Origin: Caulobacter sp. AP07
GTDB lineage: Bacteria; Pseudomonadota; Alphaproteobacteria; Caulobacterales; Caulobacteraceae
DNA: 64,000 bases
Direction of reading: 5' to 3'
Assembly: GCF_000281955.1 (NCBI RefSeq)
Contig: NZ_AKKF01000140.1
Coordinates: forward strand, 46,788 to 110,787
Position numbers and translations under genes: made by a program. The notes under the pieces are model-generated. The model did no database searches, was not told where the DNA came from, and saw nothing but the letters and a program-made list of their open reading frames with translations. Of the stretch, positions 34,032-43,219 are shown piece by piece; within the stretch, counting starts at the first letter, position 1; each line of letters starts with the position of its first letter.

Positions 34032-35528
34032 TCACATCGTCGGAATGACGAAGCTCTGGTCCAGCACCGCCCCGCCCCTGGGCCAGCGCTGGGTCACGGT
34101 CTTGGTGCGGGTGTAGAACCGCACCCCGTCCAGGCCGTACTGGTTGAGATCGCCGAAGCCCGAACGCTTCCAGCCGCCGAAACTGTGATAGGCCACCGGC
34201 ACGGGGATCGGCACGTTGATCCCGACCATGCCGATCTCGACCTGGTCGGCGAACTCGCGGGCGGCGTCGCCGTTGCGGGTGAAAATCGCCACGCCGTTGC
34301 CGTACTGGTGGCGCGAGGCCAGCGCGATGCCCTCGGCCAGGCTCTCGGCGCGGACCATTTGCAGCACCGGACCGAAGATCTCGTCCTGGTACGAACGGCT
34401 GGTCGGCTTGACGTGGTCGAACAGGGTCGGGCCGACGAAGAAGCCGTCCTCGTGGCCCTGCAGGGTGAAGCCGCGGCCGTCGACCACCAGTTCGGCGCCC
34501 TCGTCGACGCCCATCTGGATGTAGCTCTCGATGCGCGCCTTGTGGGCGGCGCTGACCACGGGGCCGTAGTGGGCGTCCTTGTCGGTGCTGACGCCGACCC
34601 GAAGCCCGCCGATCGCCGTCACCAGCTTCTCGCGCAGCGCCGTGGCGGTCTTGTCACCGACCGGCACGACCACCGGCAGGGCCATGCAGCGTTCGCCGGC
34701 CGAGCCGTAGGCCGCGCCGATGATGTCGGCCACGGCCTGGTCGAGGTCAGCGTCCGGCAGGACGACGCCGTGGTTCTTGGCGCCGCCCATGGCCTGCACC
34801 CGCTTGCCGCTGGCCCCGGCCCGCGAGAACACCGACTGGGCGATGTCGGACGAGCCGACGAAGCTGACGGCCTTGATGGTCGGGTGGTCGAGGATAGCCT
34901 CGACGCAGTCCTTGTCACCGTGCACGACGTTGAGGATCCCCGGCGGCAGGCCAGCCTCGGTCAGCAGCTGCGCCAGGCGCACCGGCACCGACGGATCGCG
35001 CTCCGACGGCTTGAGGATGAAGGCGTTGCCGCTGGCGATGGCCGGCCCCATCATCCACATCGGGATCATGGCCGGGAAGTTGAACGGGGTGATGCCCGCC
35101 ACCACGCCCAGCGGCTGGCGCATCGAATAGACATCGATCCCTGGGCCCGCGCCTTGGGTGTATTCGCCCTTCAGCAGGTGGGGAATCCCACAGGCGAACT
35201 CGATGACCTCCAGGCCGCGCAGGATGTCGCCCTTGGCGTCGGCGATGACCTTGCCGTGCTCGGACGACAGCAGGTGGGCCAGCTCGTCCATGTGCACGTT
35301 GAGCAGGCGCACGAACTCGAACATCACCCGCGCCCGGCGCTGGGGATTGGTCGCGGCCCAGGCCGGTTGGGCGGCCGCGGCGTTGGCGATGGCGGCGTCC
35401 AACTCGCCCTGGGTGGCCAGGGCGACACGCGCCTGCACCTGGCCGGTGTTGGGATCGAAGACCTCGCCGAAGCGGCCGGACGTACCCTCGACGGCGCGAC
35501 CGCCGACGAAGTGGGGAATGCTGCGCAT
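34032..35528 (-). CDS. iolA: Methylmalonate-semialdehyde/malonate-semialdehyde dehydrogenase (acylating)
   Basis: A 498-aa CoA-acylating aldehyde dehydrogenase that converts malonate semialdehyde to acetyl-CoA, the last step of inositol breakdown. It shows the NAD fold region FVGSSDIAQSVF and the catalytic Cys in AGERCMALPVVV, where MmsA-type enzymes have RCMA. It also has the C-terminal NVPIPVPVAYHSFGGWK typical of this subgroup. A GTG-ATG pair begins the frame; the ATG at 35528 has AAGGAG six bases upstream. It is the last gene of the iolC-D-E-B-A operon and is followed by a terminator. Confidence 0.95.
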   Translation of the reverse strand: MRSIPHFVGGRAVEGTSGRFGEVFDPNTGQVQARVALATQGELDAAIANAAAAQPAWAATNPQRRARVMFEFVRLLNVHMDELAHLLSSEHGKVIADAKGDILRGLEVIEFACGIPHLLKGEYTQGAGPGIDVYSMRQPLGVVAGITPFNFPAMIPMWMMGPAIASGNAFILKPSERDPSVPVRLAQLLTEAGLPPGILNVVHGDKDCVEAILDHPTIKAVSFVGSSDIAQSVFSRAGASGKRVQAMGGAKNHGVVLPDADLDQAVADIIGAAYGSAGERCMALPVVVPVGDKTATALREKLVTAIGGLRVGVSTDKDAHYGPVVSAAHKARIESYIQMGVDEGAELVVDGRGFTLQGHEDGFFVGPTLFDHVKPTSRSYQDEIFGPVLQMVRAESLAEGIALASRHQYGNGVAIFTRNGDAAREFADQVEIGMVGINVPIPVPVAYHSFGGWKRSGFGDLNQYGLDGVRFYTRTKTVTQRWPRGGAVLDQSFVIPTM

Positions 35529-35556
35529 CACGCGCTCCTTCTAATAGCTTGGGCGA

Positions 35557-36363
35557 TCAGGCCTTGCGGGCGATCCAGTCGTGGGCCGGGTCGTTGCGGA
35601 AGATCCACTTGCGGTGCGGGCCAGCCATGACGTTGAGGTAGTAGAGGTCGTAGCCGTGCGGGGCGCCAACCGGGTGGTAGCCGCGCGGCACCATCACCAC
35701 GTCGCCGTCCTGCACGCAGACCGTCTCGTCCAGGCTGCGGTCGTCGGTGTAGACGCGCTGGAAAGCGAAGCCCTGCGGCGGGTTCAGGCGGTGATAGTAG
35801 GTCTCCTCCAGCGCGGTTTCCTCGCCGTCGGCCGCCGTGTCGTGCTTGTGCGGCGGATAGCTGGACCAGTGACCGCCGGGCGTGACCACCTCGACCACCA
35901 GCAGGCCCTCGGCCGGCGCGGTCTCGGGCAGGATGTTGCGCACATGGCGGACGTTGGTCCCCTGCCCGCGCACCTCGCGCGGCATGTCGCTGGCCGCGAT
36001 CAGGCGGGGCGGCAGGCCGGGCCTGCCGGGCGCCGAGCACAGGGCCAGCTCCACGGCGGTGACCGCCGTGACGCTGAACGCAACGCCGGCCGGGGCGTAG
36101 ACCGCGCCGGGGGCGGCGTCCTCGAACACGCTGGCCCGGCCGCCGATCTCGCCGAACGCCTTGTCGGCCACGGTGACCGCCGCCTTGCCGCTCATCACGA
36201 CCAGGCAGGTCTCGCGGGCCGTGTCGCCGCCCTCGAACCGCTGGCCGGGTTCCAGCGTGACGACCTTGAAGCCGACATGGCTCCAGCCGGCCGACTGGGG
36301 CGTGACTTCCAGCACCGCGCCCGAGGCGTCGGGCGCATGGGGGCGGACGAGAAGGTTTGTCAT
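35557..36363 (-). CDS. iolB: 5-deoxy-glucuronate isomerase
   Basis: This 268-aa bicupin protein isomerises 5-deoxy-D-glucuronate to 5-dehydro-2-deoxy-D-gluconate. The metal-binding histidines are visible in WSSYPPHKHD and in VMVPRGYHPVGAPHGYDLYY, with YYHRLNPPQGFAFQRVY between. Length and motif order match IolB. It lies 4 bp after iolE and 28 bp before iolA in the operon. Confidence 0.95.
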   Translation of the reverse strand: MTNLLVRPHAPDASGAVLEVTPQSAGWSHVGFKVVTLEPGQRFEGGDTARETCLVVMSGKAAVTVADKAFGEIGGRASVFEDAAPGAVYAPAGVAFSVTAVTAVELALCSAPGRPGLPPRLIAASDMPREVRGQGTNVRHVRNILPETAPAEGLLVVEVVTPGGHWSSYPPHKHDTAADGEETALEETYYHRLNPPQGFAFQRVYTDDRSLDETVCVQDGDVVMVPRGYHPVGAPHGYDLYYLNVMAGPHRKWIFRNDPAHDWIARKA

Positions 36364-36367
36364 GACC

Positions 36368-37267
36368 TCACGCCGCCTTCAGGCCCGCCGCGGCAGCTTC
36401 CTTCTTGAGGGTGGCCAGGCCGATCTCGCCGTATTCGCGCGGATTGGCGATGGCCGGGTCCTGCTCGGCCTCGACGATGATCCAGCCGGAGTAGTCGATC
36501 TCGGCCAGGGCCTGCATCACCGCGCCGTAGTCGAGATAGCCGTCGCCGGGCACGGTGAACATGCCGGCCAGCACGCCGTCCAGGAAGCTGCCGCCGCCGC
36601 GTGAGATCACCTTGCGGAACACCTCGCTGCGGATGTCCTTGCAGTGCACGTGGGCGACGCGGTGCGGATAGCTGCGGATCATCGCCACCGGATCCAGCCC
36701 GCCTAGGGCCGCGTGGCCGGTGTCGACCGTAAGCCCCACAGACGGACCGGTGTTGGCCAGGAAAGCTTCCAGGTCCTCGGGCCGCTCGACCACCGTGCCC
36801 AGGTGGTGGTGGTAGGCGAACTTCAGACCCTGGGACTGGATGTAGTCGGCCACCTTGGTCAGGCGCGCGCCGAACTCCTTCCAGGCTTCGGCGTCGAGAC
36901 GCGGGGTGGCCGACAGGGCCTTGGACTTGTCGCCGTGGATGGCGTTGCTGGTCTCGGCGTGGACGAAGACCGTGCTGCCCATGGCCTTGAGCAGGGCCAG
37001 GTGCTTCTGCAGGGCGGCGATCTCATCGTCGGCCGACTGGACCAGCAGATTGCCGCTGTACCAGCCGCCAACCAGCGAAAGACCATAGCTGTCCAGCAGC
37101 GGCTTCAGCACCGCCGGATCACGGGGGAACACTCCGCCGAGCTCCACGCCCTCGAAGCCGATCGCCTGGCAGTCGGCCAGCACGCTGGCCAGCGGCGTGT
37201 CGCCGCCTAGCTCGGGCATGTCGTCGTTGATCCAGGCGATGGGGCTCACGCCGAAACGGATGGTCAT
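36368..37267 (-). CDS. iolE: Myo-inosose-2 dehydratase
   Basis: A 299-aa xylose-isomerase-like TIM barrel that dehydrates 2-keto-myo-inositol to the trihydroxycyclohexane-dione. The opening FGVSPIAWINDDMPELGGDT is characteristic of IolE. Metal-binding positions are suggested by FEGVELGG, VDTGHAALGG, HVHCKD and the final IIVEAEQDP. It sits 6 bp after iolD. Confidence 0.95.
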   Translation of the reverse strand: MTIRFGVSPIAWINDDMPELGGDTPLASVLADCQAIGFEGVELGGVFPRDPAVLKPLLDSYGLSLVGGWYSGNLLVQSADDEIAALQKHLALLKAMGSTVFVHAETSNAIHGDKSKALSATPRLDAEAWKEFGARLTKVADYIQSQGLKFAYHHHLGTVVERPEDLEAFLANTGPSVGLTVDTGHAALGGLDPVAMIRSYPHRVAHVHCKDIRSEVFRKVISRGGGSFLDGVLAGMFTVPGDGYLDYGAVMQALAEIDYSGWIIVEAEQDPAIANPREYGEIGLATLKKEAAAAGLKAA

Positions 37268-37273
37268 GGGCGT

Positions 37274-39121
37274 TTAGTCTCCCGTACGCTGTTGCTTGAT
37301 CTTGTTTTCGTAGGCTTCGCGCGCCGCGTTCACGGCGGGCCGCACCGAGACCTCGGGCACCGCCACGTCCCACCACGCCCCGCCGCCCTCGGTGGTCGGC
37401 ACGGGATCGGTGTCGATGACCATGACATAGGTCCGGTCGCTGGCCTTGGCGCGTTGCAGCGCCGCTTCCAGTTCCGCGAGATCGGCCACCTTCTCCGACC
37501 GCGCGCCGAGGCTCCTGGCATGGGCGGCGAAGTCGATGTCGGGCAGGGCCTGGTGGACGGTGTCGGCCAACAGGTTGTTGAACGGCGCCCCGCCGGTCGC
37601 GGACTGCAGCCGGTTGATGCAGCCGTAGCCTCGATTGTCGAGGACGGTGACGATCAGCTTGGTTCCCAGCATGACCGAGGTGGCCAACTCGGAATTGAGC
37701 ATCAGATAGCTGCCGTCACCGACCATCACGTGGACCTCGCGGTCCGGCGCGGCCATCTTCACGCCGACGGCGCCGGCGATCTCGTAGCCCATGCATGAGA
37801 AGCCGTATTCGACGTGGTAGCCGCCGGGCTGCTTGGCGCGCCACAGCTTGTGCAGTTCGCCCGGCAGGCCGCCGGCCGCGCAGACCACCACCGCATTGTC
37901 GGACGCCGCGCGCCACACCGCGCCCAGCACCTGGGCGTCGGTCGGCAACGCGCGATCGTCGGGCGCCGTGGCGTCGTCGAAGATCGCGTTCCAGCCGGCG
38001 ATGCGGCCCGTGCTCTCGTCCGTCCAGGCGGCCGGGACCTTCCAGCCGCCCAGCCGTTCGGTCAGGGCGGCGATCACCGCGCCGGCGTCGCCGACCACGC
38101 TGACCGCGCCGTGCTTGTGGGCGTCGTACGGGGCGACATTGACCTGGACCAGCTTGCGGCCCGCCGCGCCGAACAGGACCCGCGAACCGGTGGTGAAGTC
38201 CTGCAGGCGCGTGCCGATCCCGACGATCAGGTCGGCGGCCTCGGCGGCGGCGTTGGCGGCCAAACTGCCGGTGACGCCGACGCTGCCCAGGTTGCGCGGA
38301 TGATCCCAGGCTAGCGAACCCTTGCCGCCCTGGGTCTCTGCGACCGGTACGCCGCTGTCGAAGGCCAGGGCCGCCAGAGCCGCCTCGGCGCGGGCGTACA
38401 GCACCCCGCCCCCGGCCACGATCAGCGGCGCCTTGGCGGCCTTGATCAGGGCGACCAGGTCGCCCAGCTCGCGCGAATCCGGCCGGGCGGCGCGGATACG
38501 CCAGACGCGCCTCCCGAAGAAGGCCTCCGGATAGTCGAACGCCTCGGCCTGGACGTCCTGACAGAAGGCCAGGGTCGCCGGGCCGCAGGTCGCCGGGTCC
38601 AGCATGGTGGCCAGGGCGCGCGGCAGGGCGTCGAGGATCTGCTCGGGCCGGACGATGCGGTCGAAATAGCGCGACACAGGCTTGAAGCAGTCGTTGGCGC
38701 TGATCGTGCCGTCGCCGAAATCCTCGACCTGCTGCAGCACCGGGTCGGGCCGTCGGCTGGCGTAGACGTCGCCGGGCAGGAACAGCACCGGCAGGCGATT
38801 GACGTGGGCCAGGGCGGCGGCGGTGACCATGTTGGTCGCGCCAGGACCGATCGAGCTGGTGCAGACCATGGCCTGCTCTCGCCGCGACTGCTTGGCGAAG
38901 GCGATGGCGGCATGAGCCATGCCCTGCTCGTTGTGAGCCCGATAGGTCGGCAGCACGTCGCGGACGCCATGCAGGGCTTCGCCCAGGCCGGCGACGTTGC
39001 CGTGACCAAAGATCGCCCAGACCCCGGCGAAGTACGGAACGACGCCCTGGCGGGTCTCGACATGCTGCTGGCTCAGCCAGCGGACGGTCGCCTGGGCGGC
39101 GGTGAGACGGATGGTGCTCAT
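37274..39121 (-). CDS. iolD: 3D-(3,5/4)-trihydroxycyclohexane-1,2-dione acylhydrolase, ThDP-dependent
   Basis: A 615-aa thiamine-diphosphate enzyme that opens the inositol ring. Glu65 in AHNEQGMAHAAIAFAK activates the cofactor, and MVGDGSYLMLNSE ... DNRGYGCINRLQ near residue 465 is the Mg/ThDP motif. The central domain has the usual VGIGTRLQDFTTGS run. Its ATG overlaps the iolC stop by one base (TAATG), so translation is coupled. Confidence 0.95.
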   Translation of the reverse strand: MSTIRLTAAQATVRWLSQQHVETRQGVVPYFAGVWAIFGHGNVAGLGEALHGVRDVLPTYRAHNEQGMAHAAIAFAKQSRREQAMVCTSSIGPGATNMVTAAALAHVNRLPVLFLPGDVYASRRPDPVLQQVEDFGDGTISANDCFKPVSRYFDRIVRPEQILDALPRALATMLDPATCGPATLAFCQDVQAEAFDYPEAFFGRRVWRIRAARPDSRELGDLVALIKAAKAPLIVAGGGVLYARAEAALAALAFDSGVPVAETQGGKGSLAWDHPRNLGSVGVTGSLAANAAAEAADLIVGIGTRLQDFTTGSRVLFGAAGRKLVQVNVAPYDAHKHGAVSVVGDAGAVIAALTERLGGWKVPAAWTDESTGRIAGWNAIFDDATAPDDRALPTDAQVLGAVWRAASDNAVVVCAAGGLPGELHKLWRAKQPGGYHVEYGFSCMGYEIAGAVGVKMAAPDREVHVMVGDGSYLMLNSELATSVMLGTKLIVTVLDNRGYGCINRLQSATGGAPFNNLLADTVHQALPDIDFAAHARSLGARSEKVADLAELEAALQRAKASDRTYVMVIDTDPVPTTEGGGAWWDVAVPEVSVRPAVNAAREAYENKIKQQRTGD

Positions 39122-41046
39122 TACGCGGCCTTTTCCCCAGCGGCGCGGGCCCGACGCCAGGCTTCGACCAGCACCGACAGCTTGCCGGCCAGCGCCTTCA
39201 CGGCCGCGTCGTCGTCGAGGCGGTCGCTCAGCCAGTCACGGGCCACATCGTAGAAGATGGTCCGGCCGACGGCGAAGCCCTTGATGATCGGAAAGCGCGC
39301 GGCGACCTCGAACGAGGCCAACAACTCGGCCTCGGGCGCGGACAGGCCCAGCAGCACCACGCCCCGACACAGAGGGTCATTTTCGTTGACCGCCAGTTCG
39401 ATCTCGCGCCAGGCGGCCGGATCGGCGACGGGCTCCAGCTTCCACCAGTCGGGCCGCACGCCGATGGCGTAGAGCCGGCGGATGGCCCGGGCCACGGTGT
39501 GGGCGTCGCTGTCCATGCCCTTGGGCAGGATCACCTCGACCAGCAGCTCATGTCGGGTCTTGCGGCAGGCGTCGAACAGCCGAAGCAGCTGGCGCTCCTG
39601 CCGCTCGCGCAGATCGACCTCGTCGTCGGGATGGTAGAAGATCAGGCATTTGACCACGTGGTTCAGCGGCCACTCGGCCAACTCGGTGGCCACGTCGGCC
39701 GAACTCTCGAACACTAGCGGCCGTGACTTGGGCAGCTCGATCGGGCGGCCGATCCAGTATGGCCTGTCGGCGGCCTGGGCCAGGGCGTCAAAACCGAAGC
39801 GCCCGTCCAGCAGCACGCCGAACCGGTGGTCGCCGCCGGCCACAGCCTCGACGGCGCGCAGGGCCAGGGTCTTGAAGTGCGGGATGCGGTCGGCGTCGCC
39901 GCCGGTCTCGGCGATCAGGTCCTCGAACTGGCTGCGATGGTCCATGGCCAGGACCGTCAACTCCTCGTGCACGCCCTGACGGGTAGTGGCCCAGTGGGTG
40001 TGCTCGAGGTCCTTGTCCTCGCGCAGGCGGAACGGCCGCTCGCGCTCGCTCAGGAACTGCTCCAGTTCGATCCAGGTCGGCATGGCCGGGGCGCAGCCGT
40101 GGCGCGAGACGACGATGGCGCCGCAGGCGTTGCCCCACTCACAGCAAGTCTCGATCCGCTCGCCGCGCAGCCAGCCGCGCAGGAAGCCGGCCATGAAGGC
40201 GTCCCCCGCCCCCAGCACGTTGAACACCTCGACCTTGAAGCCGCGGGCGCTGACACCCTCGTCCAGGCTGTCCGGCACCGCGCCGGGAAAGGCCACGCAG
40301 CCGTCGGGACCGCGCTTGCAGACCAGCAGGGCGTCGGAGCGCTCGCGGATAGCCCGCAGGGCGGCGATGGTGTCGGTCGCGCCGCCCAGGATGTGGATCT
40401 CTTCCTCCGTGCCGACAATCAGGTCGCACAGGGTCAGGACTTCCTGCAGCTTGCGGGTGACGTCCTGGTTCTCGACGAAGCGGTTCTCGCCGGCGTCCTT
40501 GCCGGTCAGACCCCACAGCACCGGGCGGTAGTCGATGTCGAAGGCCACCCGGCCGCCAGCGGCCTTGACCGCGCGGGCCGCCTTCAGGCTGGCCGCGTAG
40601 ACGCCGGGCTGGGACAGGTGCGTGCCGTTGATCAGCACCGCCCCGGCCCGGACGAACCAGGCCTCGTCGACGTCGCCGGCCTCCAGCGCCATGTCGGCGC
40701 AGTTCTCGCGGTAGAAGATCAGCGGGAAGGTGTCGCGGTCGCGGATGCCCAGGACGACCAGGGCGGTCAGCCGCTCGGCGTCGGTCAGCACCCCGGCCAC
40801 GTCGACGCCCTCGCGGGCCAGCTGTTCGCGGATGAAGCGGCCCATGTGGTCGGCGCCGACCTTCGTCAGCAGGCCGGTCTTCAGGCCCAGGCGCGCGCCG
40901 CCCGAGGCGGTGTTTGTCGGGCTGCCGCCCAGATACTTGGCGAAGGAGGCCATGTCCTCCAGCCGGCCGCCGATCTGCTGGCCGTAGAGGTCCACGCTGG
41001 AACGGCCCACGGCGATCAGATCGAGAGTTTTAGCGTCCTGCGCCAT
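39121..41046 (-). CDS. iolC: Bifunctional 5-dehydro-2-deoxygluconokinase / phosphate aldolase
   Basis: This 641-aa fusion has an N-terminal PfkB sugar kinase (residues about 5-330, with the anion-hole GAGDAF and catalytic Asp282) and a C-terminal DUF2090 domain (about 345-640, opening THWATTRQGVHEELTVLAMD). The C-terminal domain is regarded as the aldolase that splits the phosphorylated product into DHAP and malonate semialdehyde. The fusion explains why no separate iolJ is found. It is the first gene of the operon and is preceded by the strongest candidate IolR operator. Confidence 0.94.
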   Translation of the reverse strand: MAQDAKTLDLIAVGRSSVDLYGQQIGGRLEDMASFAKYLGGSPTNTASGGARLGLKTGLLTKVGADHMGRFIREQLAREGVDVAGVLTDAERLTALVVLGIRDRDTFPLIFYRENCADMALEAGDVDEAWFVRAGAVLINGTHLSQPGVYAASLKAARAVKAAGGRVAFDIDYRPVLWGLTGKDAGENRFVENQDVTRKLQEVLTLCDLIVGTEEEIHILGGATDTIAALRAIRERSDALLVCKRGPDGCVAFPGAVPDSLDEGVSARGFKVEVFNVLGAGDAFMAGFLRGWLRGERIETCCEWGNACGAIVVSRHGCAPAMPTWIELEQFLSERERPFRLREDKDLEHTHWATTRQGVHEELTVLAMDHRSQFEDLIAETGGDADRIPHFKTLALRAVEAVAGGDHRFGVLLDGRFGFDALAQAADRPYWIGRPIELPKSRPLVFESSADVATELAEWPLNHVVKCLIFYHPDDEVDLRERQERQLLRLFDACRKTRHELLVEVILPKGMDSDAHTVARAIRRLYAIGVRPDWWKLEPVADPAAWREIELAVNENDPLCRGVVLLGLSAPEAELLASFEVAARFPIIKGFAVGRTIFYDVARDWLSDRLDDDAAVKALAGKLSVLVEAWRRARAAGEKAA

Positions 41047-41123
41047 GCCAGTTCCACGTCACTTGGAGCCGGCTCCCCGCCGGCGATATGTAACGCATAT
41101 TCCAACTCTGGAACGCTTGCAAT

Positions 41124-41152
41124 ATCCATTTCATTTTGAGGGTGAAATGGAA
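41124..41152. promoter_or_regulatory. Candidate IolR operator before iolC
   Basis: A perfect inverted repeat with 9-bp arms, TCCATTTCA (41125-41133) and TGAAATGGA (41143-41151), is separated by 9 bp, about 80-105 bp before the iolC ATG. A second dyad, TTCC-AACTCT-GGAA, is at 41100-41113. Downstream on the minus strand TTGCAA, 17 bp, TATGCG could be the promoter. The arrangement fits repression by the RpiR-family protein encoded next door. Confidence 0.65.
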
Positions 41153-41160
41153 CAGGTCGT

Positions 41161-42072
41161 TCAGGCCGACTTGGCCGCCTTGGCCGAACGTCCCTTGGCG
41201 CGCGAGCTCTCGAAGGCGAATCCGATGACCAGGGCCTGGGCCAGGCAGATCGAGGCGGCCAGCGACCGGAAGGTCCGCACCTCCGATTCGCGCACGTGCA
41301 GCACCACGGTGGCCGGCTTGGCGATCGGACTGACCAGGCTGTCACTGATCGACAGGATCGACGCGCCGCGCGCCGCCGCCATCTCAACCGCCTGGATCGT
41401 CTCCTCGGCGTAGGGGTGGTAGCTGACGGCGATCAGCACGTCCTTGGGGCCGATGGTCTGGACCTGCTGCTTGGTCAGGCCCGCCACCCCGTCGATGAAC
41501 AGGGTGCGCTTGTTCACCTGCTGCAGCGAATAGGCCAGGTACGAGGCTACCGGGAACGAGCGGCGAAAGCCGACCACATAGACCGTCTCGGCCTTGTCGA
41601 TCAGCTTCACGGCCTTGGCCATGTCCTCTTCGCTGACCGTCTGGGCCAGGTTCTGCAGGGCCAGGGTGTTGCCTTCCACGAACTCGGCCAGCACGTCGGC
41701 TCCGCCGTCAGGCTTCTTGGCCACCGCTTCGTTGAAGTGGCGCACCCGCTCGCCGTAGCCCAGCGCCGCATGGCCCGACAGCAGGCCGTCGCGGAACAGC
41801 CGCTGCATCTGGCTGGCGCCCGGATAGCCGAAGGTCTTGGCGAAGCGGACGATGGCCGAGGGCTGCACGCCGCAGCGCTCGGAGATCACCGCCAGGGTCT
41901 CCAGCGCCATCTCGTTGGGCTCGTCGAGCACGTAGCGGGCGATCTGTTGCAGGCGCTTGCTCAGCGAGTCGTAGCGCTCGAGGATCGCCGCGCGCAGCTC
42001 CTCGGCCGTCTTGGGCGCGGTTTCCAACGCCGGGGTCGCTTCGTCCATCGGTCCCTCGATATGATCGCTCAA
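41161..42072 (-). CDS. iolR: RpiR-family transcriptional regulator of inositol catabolism
   Basis: A 303-aa regulator with an N-terminal helix-turn-helix of the RpiR type (about residues 25-100, including ISERCGVQPSAIVRFAKTFG) and a C-terminal SIS sugar-phosphate-binding domain (about 125-270, with VYVVGFRRSFPVASYLAYSL and ILSISDSLVSPIAK). It lies between iolC and iolG, the usual place for IolR in alphaproteobacteria, where the protein represses iol genes until a phosphorylated intermediate accumulates. The start at 42072 (or Met9) is not fixed by a strong ribosome site. Confidence 0.92.
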   Translation of the reverse strand: MSDHIEGPMDEATPALETAPKTAEELRAAILERYDSLSKRLQQIARYVLDEPNEMALETLAVISERCGVQPSAIVRFAKTFGYPGASQMQRLFRDGLLSGHAALGYGERVRHFNEAVAKKPDGGADVLAEFVEGNTLALQNLAQTVSEEDMAKAVKLIDKAETVYVVGFRRSFPVASYLAYSLQQVNKRTLFIDGVAGLTKQQVQTIGPKDVLIAVSYHPYAEETIQAVEMAAARGASILSISDSLVSPIAKPATVVLHVRESEVRTFRSLAASICLAQALVIGFAFESSRAKGRSAKAAKSA

Positions 42073-42134
42073 GTTTTAGAATATCCGTTCCGCGCCCGAA
42101 CACAAACGCACCAGATTCGCCGCCGCGTTCCACT

Positions 42135-42179
42135 TTCCATCTGGAAGGAATTTTTGTTCTACATTACACCGGAATGGAA
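42135..42179. promoter_or_regulatory. Candidate IolR operators in the iolR-iolG divergent region
   Basis: The dyad TTCCA-TC-TGGAA is at 42135-42146. On the minus strand TTCCAT, 8 bp, AATGTAGAAC ends at 42156, the same arrangement as at the iolC, transporter, receptor and phytase promoters. The region serves iolR (minus) and iolG (plus). Confidence 0.5.
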
Positions 42180-42217
42180 CGTGGCCCGCGGAGCCGCCGG
42201 AACGGGGAGCGACAGGC

Positions 42218-43204
42218 ATGATCAAGGTGGCGCAACTGGGCGCGGGACGCATGGGGGCGATCCACGCCCGCAACGCCGCCGCCAATCCCCGCCTGGACCT
42301 GGTCGCCCTGGTCGACCCCCGCCCCGAGGTCGCCGGCCCGCTGGCCCAGGCGCTGGGCGCGCGGCTGGCCAGCTTCGACGCAGTGCTGGCTGATCCGGAC
42401 ATCAAGGGGATCATCGTCGCCAGCTCCACCGACGCCCATCTCGACAACGCCCTGGACGCCCTGCGGGCGGGCAAGAGGGTGTTCTGCGAAAAGCCGTTGG
42501 ACCTGGACCTGGCTCGGCTGCTGACCGCCTCGGGAGAGCTCGAAAAGGCCGAGGGCAAGCTGTTCGTGGCCTTCAACCGACGCTTCGACCCGCACTACCA
42601 GGCCTTGAAGGCCAAGATCGACAGCGGCCAGATCGGCGAGGTGGAAAGCCTGCACATCGTCAACCACGACCCGGCCACCCCGCCCCCGGCTTTCATCCCG
42701 ACCAGCGGCGGCCTGTTCAAGGACTTCACCATCCACGACTTCGACCTGGCCTCCTGGCTGATGGGCGAGCGTCCGATCGAGGTGTTCGCCTGGGCCAGCT
42801 GCCTGATCGATCCGGAGATCGGCCGCCTGGGCGACGTCGACACCGCCAAGGTCGTCCTGACCACCGCGACCGGCCGCCTGTGCATGATCAGCAACAGCCG
42901 CCGCAGCGGCTACGGCTATGACCAGCGCATCGAGGCCTTCGGCGCCAAGGGCGCGGCGCGGGTCGACAACCTGACCAACACCGCCGTCTCGGTATGGAGC
43001 GAGGCCGGCGCCCAGGCCGACCGGTTTCCGTTCGCCTTCATTGACCGCTACGCCGGCGCCTACGCCGCCGAGATGGATCATTTCGCCGACATCCTGGAAG
43101 GCAAGGCCGCACCGGAAACCGGTTTCGCCGCCAGCGTCGCCGCCCTGGAACTGGCCGAAGCCGCCGCCTGCTCGGCGGCGACCGGCGCCCCCGTCAGACT
43201 CTAG
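42218..43204 (+). CDS. iolG: Inositol 2-dehydrogenase
   Basis: A 328-aa Gfo/Idh/MocA oxidoreductase that oxidises myo-inositol to 2-keto-myo-inositol with NAD. The Rossmann motif is VAQLGAGRMGAIHARNA. The catalytic Lys92 lies in CEKPLDLD, and Asp169 and His173 in LFKDFTIHDFDLASW correspond to the catalytic pair of known inositol dehydrogenases. It is divergent from iolR and 15 bp upstream of a close paralogue. Confidence 0.93.
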   Translation: MIKVAQLGAGRMGAIHARNAAANPRLDLVALVDPRPEVAGPLAQALGARLASFDAVLADPDIKGIIVASSTDAHLDNALDALRAGKRVFCEKPLDLDLARLLTASGELEKAEGKLFVAFNRRFDPHYQALKAKIDSGQIGEVESLHIVNHDPATPPPAFIPTSGGLFKDFTIHDFDLASWLMGERPIEVFAWASCLIDPEIGRLGDVDTAKVVLTTATGRLCMISNSRRSGYGYDQRIEAFGAKGAARVDNLTNTAVSVWSEAGAQADRFPFAFIDRYAGAYAAEMDHFADILEGKAAPETGFAASVAALELAEAAACSAATGAPVRL

Positions 43205-43219
43205 AATATCGAGGTTCCC

